Of a stretch of DNA of 64,000 nucleotides, positions 25,152 to 33,293 are shown piece by piece. The notes under the pieces were generated by a model, which saw nothing but the letters and a program-made list of their open reading frames with translations, searched no databases and was not told the origin of the DNA. This DNA is from Nonlabens antarcticus (GTDB lineage: Bacteria; Bacteroidota; Bacteroidia; Flavobacteriales; Flavobacteriaceae), in contig NZ_JADFCO010000063.1 of assembly GCF_015356755.1 (NCBI RefSeq), forward strand, positions 186,001 to 250,000. Reading direction: 5' to 3'. The first letter of the stretch is position 1. Each line of letters begins with the position of its first letter. The position numbers were made by a program, and so were the translations under genes.

Positions 25152-25902
25152 TGTTCCAAATTTCTTGAGGATACCTCACTTTAGTCAGATATAATCCCTG
25201 TGCTTGAGCACTAGCACCGGCTTCTCCTCTGTCTTTAGAGGCAATAATGCGATGCATGTCCTCAATATCTAACTTCCCGTAACCTACTTGCAATAATGTT
25301 CCCACTATCGCCCGTACCATATTCCTTAAAAAACGGTTTGCTGTGACATGAAATACTAGCTCAAAACCTTGAGTTTCAAAACGTGCCTCGCTAACATCAC
25401 AAAGATAAGTCTTTACCTCTGTGTTGGTTCTGGAGAAACATTCGAAATCTTTGTATTGCAGTAGTATATCAGCAGCGGCTTGCATGCGCTCTATATCTGG
25501 AATTCTATATAATATATAACTCGATCTATTTTTAAATGGATCAGGTCTCAAGTTGAATCTGTATTCGTAAGAACGGTGTGTTGCGTGAAATCTCGCATGA
25601 GCTTTCTCTGTTACCTTCCTAATTTCAAAAACGCTTATGTCTTTTGGAAACCAGCGGTTAAGTCGGTATGTGAGTTGGATCTCGTCTATAGGTTCGTCAA
25701 AGTCAAAATGGGCAAACATTTGAGTAGCATGAACTCCGGTGTCCGTTCTTCCTGCACCCGTTACGTATATTTTAGTCCGCAACATTTTAGACAATCCCTC
25801 TTCTATAACTTCTTGTACCGTAATGCTTTGTGGCTGTCGTTGCCAGCCGTGATAAGCGGTTCCATCGTAAGCAAGTTCTATGAAGTAGCGTTGTTTTTCC
25901 AT
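25144..25902 (-). CDS. truA: tRNA pseudouridine(38-40) synthase
   Basis: A 252-residue TruA that converts uridines 38-40 in the tRNA anticodon stem to pseudouridine. Motifs: YFIELAYDGTAYHGWQRQP, VTGAGRTDTGVHATQM with the catalytic aspartate, FHATHRSYEYRF, and FLRNMVRAIVGTLLQVG. I begin at the ATG at 25902 because similarity starts at MEKQRYF; the frame is open three codons further, but those codons overlap the promoter -7 box TACCTTTG (25909-25916). It is the first gene of the truA - membrane protein - ABC exporter operon. Confidence 0.95.
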   Translation of the reverse strand: MEKQRYFIELAYDGTAYHGWQRQPQSITVQEVIEEGLSKMLRTKIYVTGAGRTDTGVHATQMFAHFDFDEPIDEIQLTYRLNRWFPKDISVFEIRKVTEKAHARFHATHRSYEYRFNLRPDPFKNRSSYILYRIPDIERMQAAADILLQYKDFECFSRTNTEVKTYLCDVSEARFETQGFELVFHVTANRFLRNMVRAIVGTLLQVGYGKLDIEDMHRIIASKDRGEAGASAQAQGLYLTKVRYPQEIWNNE

Positions 25903-25908
25903 TTTGTG

Positions 25909-25916
25909 CAAAGGTA
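25909..25916 (-). promoter_or_regulatory. promoter -7 box (TACCTTTG) for the truA operon
   Basis: A perfect TAnnTTTG box six bases before the truA start, implying a nearly leaderless message. No TTG at the right distance upstream was found. Confidence 0.5.
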
Positions 25917-25956
25917 AATGCTTGAGTCGGAATTTGGACGAACGACTTGCTCGGTT

Positions 25957-25982
25957 TTTAGCAGGCTTAAAAGCTTGCTAAA
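25957..25982. repeat. hairpin in the truA upstream region
   Basis: TTTAGCAGGCTT / AAGCTTGCTAAA forms a 12-bp near-perfect palindrome (one G-T pair). It precedes the 315-bp repeat array. Confidence 0.65.
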
Positions 25983-26002
25983 GAATGATGACAGACTACT
26001 TC

Positions 26003-26333
26003 TTTCCTAAGAGTAGACTTTAAGTCTATCCTTAGGAAAAACTTTGTTCACTCGGGCGCTTGTCTCATTGTCCTTCAGAGATTTCTCCGGAGGAGAAAGC
26101 AAATTGTTTTGAACGTTGTAACAAAGGTGGTGTAAAACCAATAAAATCATTTGTAATGCTTGTAGCTCCTCGACTAGAATTAGGCCCAGAACAGATGATT
26201 TCACTGTGTACAGCGATGCAATCAAGAATGGTTGAAGTTCCGCAAAATCTTGTTTAAATTTAGATTCAAATTCAAGTTTACTGGAACTTCAACCTATCCG
26301 TCTTCTGATCTGCTATCGCAGAGCAGAATCCAC
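26003..26333 (+). repeat. structured tandem repeat, unit 1
   Basis: First unit of a ~315-bp direct repeat. It contains hairpin A (26003-26039, TTTCCTAAG and TAGACTT arms), hairpin B (26082-26098, TTTCTCC-GGA-GGAGAAA), a long stem (GGTTGAAGTTCC at 26230-26241 with GGAACTTCAACC at 26283-26294) around a variable A/T-rich middle, and hairpin C (26309-26322, TCTGC-TATC-GCAGA). Frames inside are short and not conserved between units. The spacing to unit 2 is 314-316 bases at six separate anchors. Confidence 0.8.
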
Positions 26334-26649
26334 CTTTCCGTTTTCTCGGAAAGGAGTTTTTTTACGCGGGTGCTGACCTCATTTTCCTGTCGGACATTTC
26401 TCCAGCGGAGAAAACAAGTTTTTTCGAACATTATAACAAGGGTAGTATAAAGCAAATAAGATCATTCATAATGCTTGTAACTCCTTGCCTAGAATCAGGC
26501 GAGGACAGATTGTTTTTGCTGTGTACGGCGACGCAATTGGATGTCGTTGAAGTTTTACAAATACGAATCATTTCTAGAGCCTAATTTTAAGCTCTGCGGA
26601 ACTTCAACCTATCCGTCTTCTGATCTGCTATCGCAGATCCAGAATCCAC
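26334..26649 (+). repeat. structured tandem repeat, unit 2
   Basis: Second unit. Hairpin A is now CTTTCCG / CGGAAAG (26334-26354). Hairpin B keeps its stem but has loop AGC (26397-26413). The long stem is GTTGAAGTT (26546-26554) with AACTTCAAC (26600-26608) around a different inner hairpin (AGAGC / GCTCT). Hairpin C is extended to GATCTGC-TATC-GCAGATC (26622-26639). Confidence 0.8.
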
Positions 26650-26700
26650 CTTTCCGTTTTCCCGGAAAGGAGTTTTTGTACTTGGGTGTAATATTCTGTG
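26650..26700 (+). repeat. structured tandem repeat, truncated unit 3
   Basis: Hairpin A again (CTTTCCG-TTTTCC-CGGAAAG, 26650-26670) followed by GAGTTTTTGTACTTGGGTG, after which similarity to the other units fades. Confidence 0.7.
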
Positions 26701-26746
26701 GAAATATCCCAGAAGGAAAATTATCCCGGTTCAATAACAGAATAAT

Positions 26747-26779
26747 CGGCAATTAATAATCACGTTTTGCGACAGCAAC
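26747..26779 (+). repeat. dispersed AATTGGYAATC element, copy 3
   Basis: GGCAATTAATAATCACG followed by TTTTGCGACAGCA, related to 16891-16933 and 19578-19612. Confidence 0.45.
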
Positions 26780-26793
26780 ACAACAGTTGAAAA

Positions 26794-26817
26794 TTTGGGA
26801 TTTGGGATTTGGGATTT
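26794..26817 (+). repeat. heptanucleotide tandem repeat (TTTGGGA)
   Basis: Three perfect TTTGGGA units plus TTT, in 7-base register, just before the phosphoesterase promoter. Confidence 0.75.
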
Positions 26818-26822
26818 AAAGA

Positions 26823-26852
26823 TTGTAGAATCAACCTTGCCTCCTACCTTTG
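26823..26852 (+). promoter_or_regulatory. Bacteroidota-type promoter of the phosphoesterase gene
   Basis: TTG (26823-26825), 19 bases, TACCTTTG (26845-26852), then the ATG after four bases. A full match to the phylum consensus; the message would be nearly leaderless. It also supports the chosen start of the gene. Confidence 0.75.
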
Positions 26853-26856
26853 CGTT

Positions 26857-27345
26857 ATGAAAATATTGCTCTTATCAGATACCCACAGTCATTATGACGA
26901 ATTCATGGAAAAATATATTCTTCAAGCAGATGAGGTTTGGCATGCTGGCGATATAGGGAATCTAGAAGTAACTGATAAAATAACGGCGCTGAAACCACTG
27001 CGCGCTGTTTACGGGAATATTGATGATGATAAAGCCAGAATGCAATATCCATTAAATAACCGCTTTGATTGCGAAGGAATGGATGTCTGGATCACGCACA
27101 TAGGAGGATATCCCGGGCGATACAATCCCAACATCAGACAAGAAATAAATGCGAAGCCGCCAAACATCTTCATTTGCGGACACAGCCACATTCTTAAAGT
27201 GATGAATGACAAAAAGCTCGATTGTCTGCACATGAATCCGGGTGCAGTAGGAACACATGGATTTCATCAAAAACGCACAATGTTGCGCTTTGAGATCAAT
27301 GACGGTAAAATTTCAAATTTAGAGGTTGTGGAGAAGGATCGGTAG
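26857..27345 (+). CDS. YfcE/MJ0936-type metallophosphoesterase
   Basis: A 162-residue calcineurin-like phosphoesterase. The metal-binding blocks are in order: LLLSDTHSH (D8, H10), HAGDIGN, AVYGNIDD, ITHIGGYPGRY and ICGHSHI, with the final NPGAVGTHG. Members hydrolyse phosphodiesters in the cytoplasm; the natural substrate is unknown. The start at 26857 is chosen because the consensus promoter ends four bases before it and similarity begins there; an upstream in-frame ATG (26809) would lie before the promoter. Confidence 0.93.
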   Translation: MKILLLSDTHSHYDEFMEKYILQADEVWHAGDIGNLEVTDKITALKPLRAVYGNIDDDKARMQYPLNNRFDCEGMDVWITHIGGYPGRYNPNIRQEINAKPPNIFICGHSHILKVMNDKKLDCLHMNPGAVGTHGFHQKRTMLRFEINDGKISNLEVVEKDR

Positions 27346-27363
27346 ATCAGGCCGCAGTCTCAA

Positions 27364-27391
27364 TTTCCAGTTTCCAGTTTCCAGTTTCCAG
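27364..27391 (+). repeat. heptanucleotide tandem repeat (TTTCCAG)
   Basis: Four perfect TTTCCAG units followed by TTTTTA, 19 bases after the phosphoesterase stop codon. Confidence 0.8.
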
Positions 27392-27544
27392 TTTTTACCT
27401 GATGAATGATTAGATATTAATTCGGTGACTTTAAAGTTAATACGGAAAGATCCTTCTCAGAAGTTACCTGCAGTTCTCATATTCGAGTGAGCCTCCCTCT
27501 GATTTGATGGTTTTACAACTTTAGTTTAGAAACAAGTCGCGCTC

Positions 27545-28339
27545 TTAAATCTCGTTTCTAAGGATCTGTTTGTAGCTTTCCTGTACTAAGGTACTTCCAT
27601 ACGTTCGCTCCAGTCGCTTTACTATAAAATGACCTTTGGCCATATCTTGAAAGTGGTCAATGAAAACTGTATTTATAGCAGCTCCGCCCAGTGCGCCTAT
27701 TGCTGGAATAGCCTGAGCGGCAACTTTCTCTGAAACCTGAATGCTAAATCGTTGAGCGATTTTTGAAATGAGATTGATTACCGCTGGCGCCGCTTCCTTG
27801 GCAGCCGCTTTACCCGTGGTAAATTGTAAGGCTTCTGAAACTGATTTGGCTAACGCGGCTCTAACAATAAGGTATCCACTTTCTGTTGCATCGTCTGAAT
27901 CTTTATTTCCTCCCAGCGCAAAAACTTCTAAACAAGCGAGTTTAGTTTCCATAGCACTAATCGATTCACCTTCACTTCTAGCAACGTCTGCTATGGATCT
28001 AAGCATTATTCCAGTAGATATAGGTAGCTCTACCGCCAAGCCAGCAAAACCAAAAAATCCTCCAACGCCACCAGAAACAGCAGCACCCGTTTTATGCCAC
28101 AAGTTAGAGGCTTTTCTCTTTGGGGTATCTTTCATGGTAAAAATTGCAGCATCGGCTACTTTTAATAATGCGATTTGAGTAATATCACCGATTTTTGATT
28201 GTACAGAACTAGGCAACATTTCAAGTCCTTTTTCTATAGGAGAGCCTATGAAGTTTGTAATTCTTGCTGCTATACCTGGATTTTCTAAAATAATTACAGC
28301 TTTTTTTAAATCGCTGAGGTCTCTGTTGTTTAATTCCAT
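27545..28339 (-). CDS. EcsC family protein
   Basis: A protein of about 264 residues of the EcsC family. Recognisable parts are a charged N-terminal helix with ENPGIAARITNFIGSPIEKGLEMLP, the hydrophobic Gly-rich core GAAVSGGVGGFFGFAGLAVELPISTGIMLRSIADVARSEGE (about residues 85-130), and LEVFALGGN. Late in the protein comes QAIPAIGALGGAAINTVFIDHFQDMAKGHFIVKRLERTYG. EcsC proteins are membrane-associated and of unknown function; the name comes from the Bacillus ecsABC locus, but no ABC genes adjoin it here. I start at 28339, since upstream residues look like translated leader. Confidence 0.88.
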   Translation of the reverse strand: MELNNRDLSDLKKAVIILENPGIAARITNFIGSPIEKGLEMLPSSVQSKIGDITQIALLKVADAAIFTMKDTPKRKASNLWHKTGAAVSGGVGGFFGFAGLAVELPISTGIMLRSIADVARSEGESISAMETKLACLEVFALGGNKDSDDATESGYLIVRAALAKSVSEALQFTTGKAAAKEAAPAVINLISKIAQRFSIQVSEKVAAQAIPAIGALGGAAINTVFIDHFQDMAKGHFIVKRLERTYGSTLVQESYKQILRNEI

Positions 28340-28732
28340 ATAAGATTTGAAAATTAAGGTAAATGGGATGAACCAGAAGTTCTGCACTTCCCGCTGAAAT
28401 ATAATTAATATCTCGTTTTAAAACAAAGTTCTATAATTCGGGATGTTGGGCAACTATACATGAATGACTTGAAATATTGTTGAAGATCCTGCTCTAAAAC
28501 AATTGAGCCAAGGCTTCAGATTTGTTTGCGGCTAAATAATAATTTCACATCTATTTTTGGTAGCATCTCAAATTATAACACATAAAAAAACTGGAAGCTA
28601 TACTTCCAGTTTTTGTCTAATTAAGTACTCGATATCATTCCCCCAAACTTTACCGAGTCACCTTATTATATTGATTCAAACATACTCAAAGAATGAATTA
28701 GTTTTGGGAAGATTCCATAAGTGATAGTGATT
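28340..28732. other. intergenic region
   Basis: The 393 bases between the EcsC gene and the histidine kinase gene hold one clear terminator (28587-28614). Otherwise I see no gene, repeat or RNA that I can support. Confidence 0.6.
28587..28614. terminator. intrinsic terminator hairpin
   Basis: A perfect stem AAAACTGGAAG / CTTCCAGTTTT with loop CTATA, with A-runs and T-runs on both sides. It is probably the end of the leftward kinase transcript, about 120 bases past its stop. Confidence 0.85.
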
Positions 28733-31700
28733 TTAGGATAAGTGTTCTTGCTCTAACTCTAGTGTAACTATCGTTCCTACAGCGGTATGTGTTATCTCTA
28801 GTGCCGTTGTAGGGTTATATCCTAAAAAGGATAAGCGTTCCCTGACTAATTGTGTTCCCTTTGAAATATGACGCTTGTTTTTTTGGCTTGCGTTTCCTAT
28901 CCCATTGTCTGTAACGGTGCAGCGATAGTAGAAATGATCAATGATTTTAGTTTGATCATGTTTCCTGTCAGGCTCTTCATTTGTTATTTTCGCGAAAGCG
29001 ATATTTAGACGTGGCGATTCGATCCGGGAAGGAAACGCGTGCACGAATGCATTTTCTACAAAAGGCTGCAACATCATGGTAGGAATACTGGTCTGAGAAA
29101 GGGATAATTCTGGATCGATGGTAAAAGTAACATCTATACGGTCTGAAAATCTTGCGTTTTCTAGGGCACTATACTTTTTTAGGTAATCGATTTCCTCTTC
29201 TAGCGTTAAATAAGGTCGTGTAGTGTTGTTCAAATTAGCTCGCATAAGGTCAGAAAAAGTTCTTAAGTAACGCATCGCTTTTTCATTCTCGTTATTGCTA
29301 ATCAAGTACTGGACGGAATTAAGTGAATTAAATACAAAATGAGGATTCATTTGTGAAAGCAACGCCTCCATTTTAACTTCCTCGTTGCGCTTAATCGCAG
29401 CCTCTTTTTCTAGGGCTCTCTTTTTTGCGCGTTTCCATTTTATATGTATATAAAACGCGATTAGACCAAAAGATATGCAAAAACACAGCACGATAAACCA
29501 TAGGCTTTTATAGAACGGGATCGCAATACTGAAATCTAGAATCTGTTTATCCAGCGTCATTCCAGTAGAGGCATCTTTGACTCTGACAAACAAATTGTAT
29601 TTACCCGATTCTAAAAATGGCAAACTTAAAACGGCATCTTCCAACGGAGTCCATTCCTGAGATGGGTCTAACCGATAACTGTATTTTAACTTCCCTGGGT
29701 ATGGGTGTTTATTAGTTGTTAACTGTAACTCTAGTGAATTCTCATCAGAAGCTAATTTTAGTTTATCGCTTGTTTTCCAGTCTCTAGAAATACCATTTAC
29801 AATAATTGAACTTACTGCAATTCCTGTAAGCCGGTTATTTTGATCAATGATATCTGCAAGCTTTAATTTATAACTGCCATTATCGCTCCCCAACATTAAT
29901 AGGTTACCATCCATGAAGCCGGTGTATATCTTTTCATCAATCCCCTGTTCCCGATCTAAAAATATCTCCCGTTTGCCGTTATGTAATACAATACCTTTAG
30001 GTGTTCCTATAATGACAAAGTCCTTATAGGAATTCAAAAATGTAATTGTGCTTCCATAATCGGTATTCCTTTCCAACTTTGCAGCTGTAAAATTCTTTTT
30101 ATCATCATTTAAAATGAAGACGTCACCATCCTCATTTGAAACCGCAATCTGATCCCTATTATATTTCGTAATGAATCGCAACCGGTTCTCTTTCCATAAA
30201 TCACTCTCTTTGTAAGAAGTGAACTTACCTTCTTCATAAGCGTACAGCCCATAAAAAATAGAAGTCATGTAAGTTTTAGCACCTACTTGTAAGCACCCTA
30301 CTACATATCGCGGGTTCTGTTGTGTTTCCTGTTGATCATAGTAGGTGTATTCTATGGGATCAACCGATTCATAAATTCTAGTACCATGAAAAAAATTAGT
30401 TTCCAGTAGCTGGTCTGACGCTGTAAAACTAAATTCTAAGGCATGCACAGGAAGATAGTTCTTCAATGTACCTGTCGTGTCAAATTGATAGATCCCTATT
30501 GACGTGTTCACCCAGAAATGACCTGCTCGATCTTTTACACTATAAAAAGCGATGTCTCGGGCGTTCGTATCGTATTCTAATTCATAAAAATGATCCTCAT
30601 ATTGAGGAAGATTATTTTTATATTTATTGACATACTCCACTTGCCAGGTCTTGAAATCACTAGCGGTAATCAATGTTTGGCCTATCTGTAAACCATCATT
30701 ATACAAAGTCGCCGTCATTTCATTAATACGAGAAAATCCCTGGATTTTTTTGTGATTTGAGGGTAGGAACTGAAGTTTTTCATCCATTTTTATGGCAAAC
30801 AATCCCTTATCTAAAGTTCCCGCATACAGTAGTCCTAGATCCTTATCAAAGGCTAGACTGGTAACCTGAGTACTTTCAATGCCGAAATCTTCATTGCGCA
30901 ACTTCATCCCTGTCCCAGTAAGTTCATACAACCCGCCGTCATTTGTATAAATCCCCCAGGCAGCGCCATACATCTGATTATTAACTTTTTGGTAATCCCA
31001 TATGATCGAGTTTCCCAAAGGGTTTAATTCTTTGTGCTCATCTAGATTTTCTAATTGTGATGTAGGGATTTTCTTGAAAAATTGTTTGCCACTTAAATAA
31101 ATGGAGTCCTTAAAGGTTTGTGTGGCATACAAATTCTTTTCTGCTGAGATCATTTTTAAATGGAGGTCATTTTGAGTTCTCTCTATTCTGTAGATTCCGT
31201 TTGTGTAGGTAACGGCAAATACATCCTCCATTGCTATAAAACCACTTACGATGAACTTCTCATCTTTGATACTTTTCGGTTTAATAGAATTGATATTCTT
31301 AGGTTCCTTCAAATCGATAACGGCAACACCATCGCTGGTGCCTGCATACAAGATATTTTTATCGATAAAAAGTTCGGTAATTTCTTGATTCGGTAGTTTG
31401 TCGTTATTAGGATAAGCCACTAGTTGATTGTTGTAATAACTAGTAAGTCCTTTACCATAACTGCCTATCCAGATGCGTCCCGTATCATCTTGGGCTAGTG
31501 CCCAGATATTATTTTGAGTAAGGCCATCTTCCTTATAAAACGTGGTGATCTGGTTATTATATTTACGCACTAGGCCATTGTTAGTGCCTATCCACAACGC
31601 ACCATCTGCAGCCATAAATAAAGTTCGCACGGTATTATTAGGCAGTATATCTCGATCTGTATAATTAGTGGATGGGAATTGTTGAGCTATGGCTACATAG

Positions 31701-31738
31701 CCCAACAGCCATACAAATAAGAAGTTATGCCATCTCAC
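28733..31738 (-). CDS. LytS-type sensor histidine kinase with periplasmic beta-propeller
   Basis: A 1001-residue sensor kinase. A signal peptide (residues 1-18) is followed by two-component-regulator-propeller repeats such as LFMAADGALWIGTNNGLVRK and LAQDDTGRIWIGSYGKGL. A Y_Y_Y (Ig-like) domain follows at ~670-740 (KYSYRLDPSQEWTPL). One membrane helix is at ~745-768. The kinase is of the His_kinase/LytS type, LLSQMNPHFVFNSLNSVQYLI with phospho-acceptor H800, and the ATP site has FVENAFVHAF and VTDNGIGN. The signal sensed is unknown. It overlaps the LytTR regulator gene by 14 bases, so the two form a dedicated pair. A degenerate palindrome copy lies in the kinase part. Confidence 0.92.
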   Translation of the reverse strand: MRWHNFLFVWLLGYVAIAQQFPSTNYTDRDILPNNTVRTLFMAADGALWIGTNNGLVRKYNNQITTFYKEDGLTQNNIWALAQDDTGRIWIGSYGKGLTSYYNNQLVAYPNNDKLPNQEITELFIDKNILYAGTSDGVAVIDLKEPKNINSIKPKSIKDEKFIVSGFIAMEDVFAVTYTNGIYRIERTQNDLHLKMISAEKNLYATQTFKDSIYLSGKQFFKKIPTSQLENLDEHKELNPLGNSIIWDYQKVNNQMYGAAWGIYTNDGGLYELTGTGMKLRNEDFGIESTQVTSLAFDKDLGLLYAGTLDKGLFAIKMDEKLQFLPSNHKKIQGFSRINEMTATLYNDGLQIGQTLITASDFKTWQVEYVNKYKNNLPQYEDHFYELEYDTNARDIAFYSVKDRAGHFWVNTSIGIYQFDTTGTLKNYLPVHALEFSFTASDQLLETNFFHGTRIYESVDPIEYTYYDQQETQQNPRYVVGCLQVGAKTYMTSIFYGLYAYEEGKFTSYKESDLWKENRLRFITKYNRDQIAVSNEDGDVFILNDDKKNFTAAKLERNTDYGSTITFLNSYKDFVIIGTPKGIVLHNGKREIFLDREQGIDEKIYTGFMDGNLLMLGSDNGSYKLKLADIIDQNNRLTGIAVSSIIVNGISRDWKTSDKLKLASDENSLELQLTTNKHPYPGKLKYSYRLDPSQEWTPLEDAVLSLPFLESGKYNLFVRVKDASTGMTLDKQILDFSIAIPFYKSLWFIVLCFCISFGLIAFYIHIKWKRAKKRALEKEAAIKRNEEVKMEALLSQMNPHFVFNSLNSVQYLISNNENEKAMRYLRTFSDLMRANLNNTTRPYLTLEEEIDYLKKYSALENARFSDRIDVTFTIDPELSLSQTSIPTMMLQPFVENAFVHAFPSRIESPRLNIAFAKITNEEPDRKHDQTKIIDHFYYRCTVTDNGIGNASQKNKRHISKGTQLVRERLSFLGYNPTTALEITHTAVGTIVTLELEQEHLS
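28986..28999. repeat. GCTTTCGCGAAAGC palindrome, site 7 (two changes, coding)
   Basis: ATTTTCGCGAAAGC inside the histidine kinase gene, read on the minus strand as IAFAKI. Confidence 0.6.
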
Positions 31739-32477
31739 CCATCCTGCTTTTAAAGAATTTAAGTTTGCGCTCTGCCACTTTTAATAACTTACCGTTACAT
31801 AACTTCACTTCCTTGTCTGCATTGACGAAACAATTCACCTCGTTCAAATTAACAATATAAGAGTGGTGAATCCTGCAAAAACTATTAATAGGTAAACATT
31901 CTTCAATAGCTTTCATGGAACTAGTGACGAGCTTTATCGTTTTATCTTTAAAGTGAATCTGGCAATAATTACCCGCAGACTCAACATAAATAATATCCTT
32001 AAGAATTACAACGTCAAAACCGGACACCGTGTCAAAAACAATACGCTCCTTTTCCTGTTTGCTTTCTATATACTCGGCAAAAACGTCAAATTTCTGAAGA
32101 ACGGCTTTTTTATGAATCGTTGATTTTGTGAATCGGTCGATGGCTTGTTTTACTTTTTCAGGATCTAATGGTTTGAGCAGGTAATGTAAAGCGCTACAAT
32201 CAAATGCTTTAATAGCATATCGATCAAATGCAGTCACAAAAATAATTTCAAAATCAATCTCTTCAAAATAGCTCATCAATTGAAAACCATCTTCTTCTGG
32301 CATTTGAATGTCTAGGAAAACAAGATCAACTTTATTGTTGCGTATTGCAAGAACGCCCTCGCTCACTGATGCACAACTATCCACCAAATGAAATTTATCA
32401 TCCAGTTCCTTTTCCAGCAAACTGGCTAGGAAGGACCGAGCATTTGATTCATCATCTATTATTACAATATTTACCAT
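31725..32477 (-). CDS. LytTR-family response regulator
   Basis: A 250-residue response regulator. The receiver domain (residues 1-120) has DDE at 8-10, phospho-acceptor D56 (LVFLDIQMP), T at FVTAFD, and K in LLKPLD. The C-terminal half is a LytTR DNA-binding domain: VSGFDVVILKDIIYVESAGNYCQIHFKDKTIKLVTSSMKAIEECLPINSFCRIHHSYIVNL. It is the first gene of the pair with the LytS-type kinase, overlapping it by 14 bases. Target genes cannot be told from this sequence. A palindrome copy lies 72 bases upstream of its start. Confidence 0.93.
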   Translation of the reverse strand: MVNIVIIDDESNARSFLASLLEKELDDKFHLVDSCASVSEGVLAIRNNKVDLVFLDIQMPEEDGFQLMSYFEEIDFEIIFVTAFDRYAIKAFDCSALHYLLKPLDPEKVKQAIDRFTKSTIHKKAVLQKFDVFAEYIESKQEKERIVFDTVSGFDVVILKDIIYVESAGNYCQIHFKDKTIKLVTSSMKAIEECLPINSFCRIHHSYIVNLNEVNCFVNADKEVKLCNGKLLKVAERKLKFFKSRMGEMA

Positions 32478-32548
32478 GCTTTAAAAGTAGCAAAACTTTT
32501 AACAGATGTCAGAAATATAATAAATAGGATAGAATTTGAACGGATTCC

Positions 32549-32562
32549 GCTTTCGCGAAAGC
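32549..32562. repeat. GCTTTCGCGAAAGC palindrome, site 8
   Basis: Exact copy between DUF4293 and the LytTR regulator. Confidence 0.95.
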
Positions 32563-32611
32563 AGACTAGCACATCCTCTCAGGGAAAGAACTTGATATCA
32601 AAAATGGACAT

Positions 32612-32646
32612 AAAAAAAACCTGCGAGGTGGCGCCTCACAGGTTTT
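32612..32646 (-). terminator. intrinsic terminator after the DUF4293 gene
   Basis: A stem AAAACCTG-C-GAGG / CCTC-A-CAGGTTTT with a five-base loop and one mismatch, followed on the minus strand by eight T residues. Confidence 0.85.
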
Positions 32647-32674
32647 CACACTAATAGTACTAAGATTCTTGTGT

Positions 32675-33085
32675 TTAACGTAAACGATCCACAGATTTTA
32701 CAAGCTGTTCATCCTTTCTTATTGCCCTGTTAGCCAGGACGAGTAAAACGATAGATAGGATAGGAATGAACATCCCAATGCCTTTCTCTGCAACCGCCGT
32801 CGCTCCAGACATCGTTAGGGCTCGTGTTACGAAAACTCCTAGTAGAATGAGATTTAACATAATATTCAAACGGTTGATGACCGTCTGTAATTTTCTATTA
32901 TTATATAAAAATATGGCAAACAATGATAAAACAGTACTTGCTGCAAATGCTCCAAAATAGGCGTTGTCATCCATAGCCACTACTTCATTACCCTCGCCAT
33001 CAACCCATAGGCTAACTAAAAACACGAGCCCACCACTACATGCTGCAGCAAGTATTAACCAGATGGTTTGTATTCTTTGGATCAT
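32675..33085 (-). CDS. DUF4293 membrane protein
   Basis: A protein of about 136 residues with four membrane helices. It begins with MIQRIQTIWLILAAACSGGLVFLVSLWV, the usual opening of DUF4293, and has FLYNNRKLQTVINRLNIMLNLILLGVFV in the middle and NRAIRKDEQLVKSVDRLR at the end. Function is unknown. I use the ATG at 33085, where the family begins. It is divergent from rho, which is the conserved flavobacterial arrangement I recall. Confidence 0.88.
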   Translation of the reverse strand: MIQRIQTIWLILAAACSGGLVFLVSLWVDGEGNEVVAMDDNAYFGAFAASTVLSLFAIFLYNNRKLQTVINRLNIMLNLILLGVFVTRALTMSGATAVAEKGIGMFIPILSIVLLVLANRAIRKDEQLVKSVDRLR

Positions 33086-33293
33086 AAGTAGAAAGCTTAA
33101 TTTTTCTTTAAAGCTTGACAAAAATACATTTTACAACCAAAAAACAAAGGTTCATAAACTTTTTTTACCGTATCATTGTAACATAATAATGTTAACCACC
33201 TCTTTATAGGTTAACTAGAGGCTGATAATTTTTCTGATAAATTCCAGTCTTCAAATTACCTTAGAAAATTTACACACACTTTTCCATATTTAC

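Noticed and set aside
26230-26294. attC-like integron recombination site
   Set aside because: The conserved outer arms with a variable middle look like attC, but the arm order is GTT...AAC rather than AAC...GTT, no integrase is near and the units lack genes.
26060-26756. Three short plus-strand frames (26060-26257, 26232-26450, 26541-26756) in the 26-kb repeat
   Set aside because: The frames are not kept between the two repeat units, cross hairpins and have no protein-like signals.
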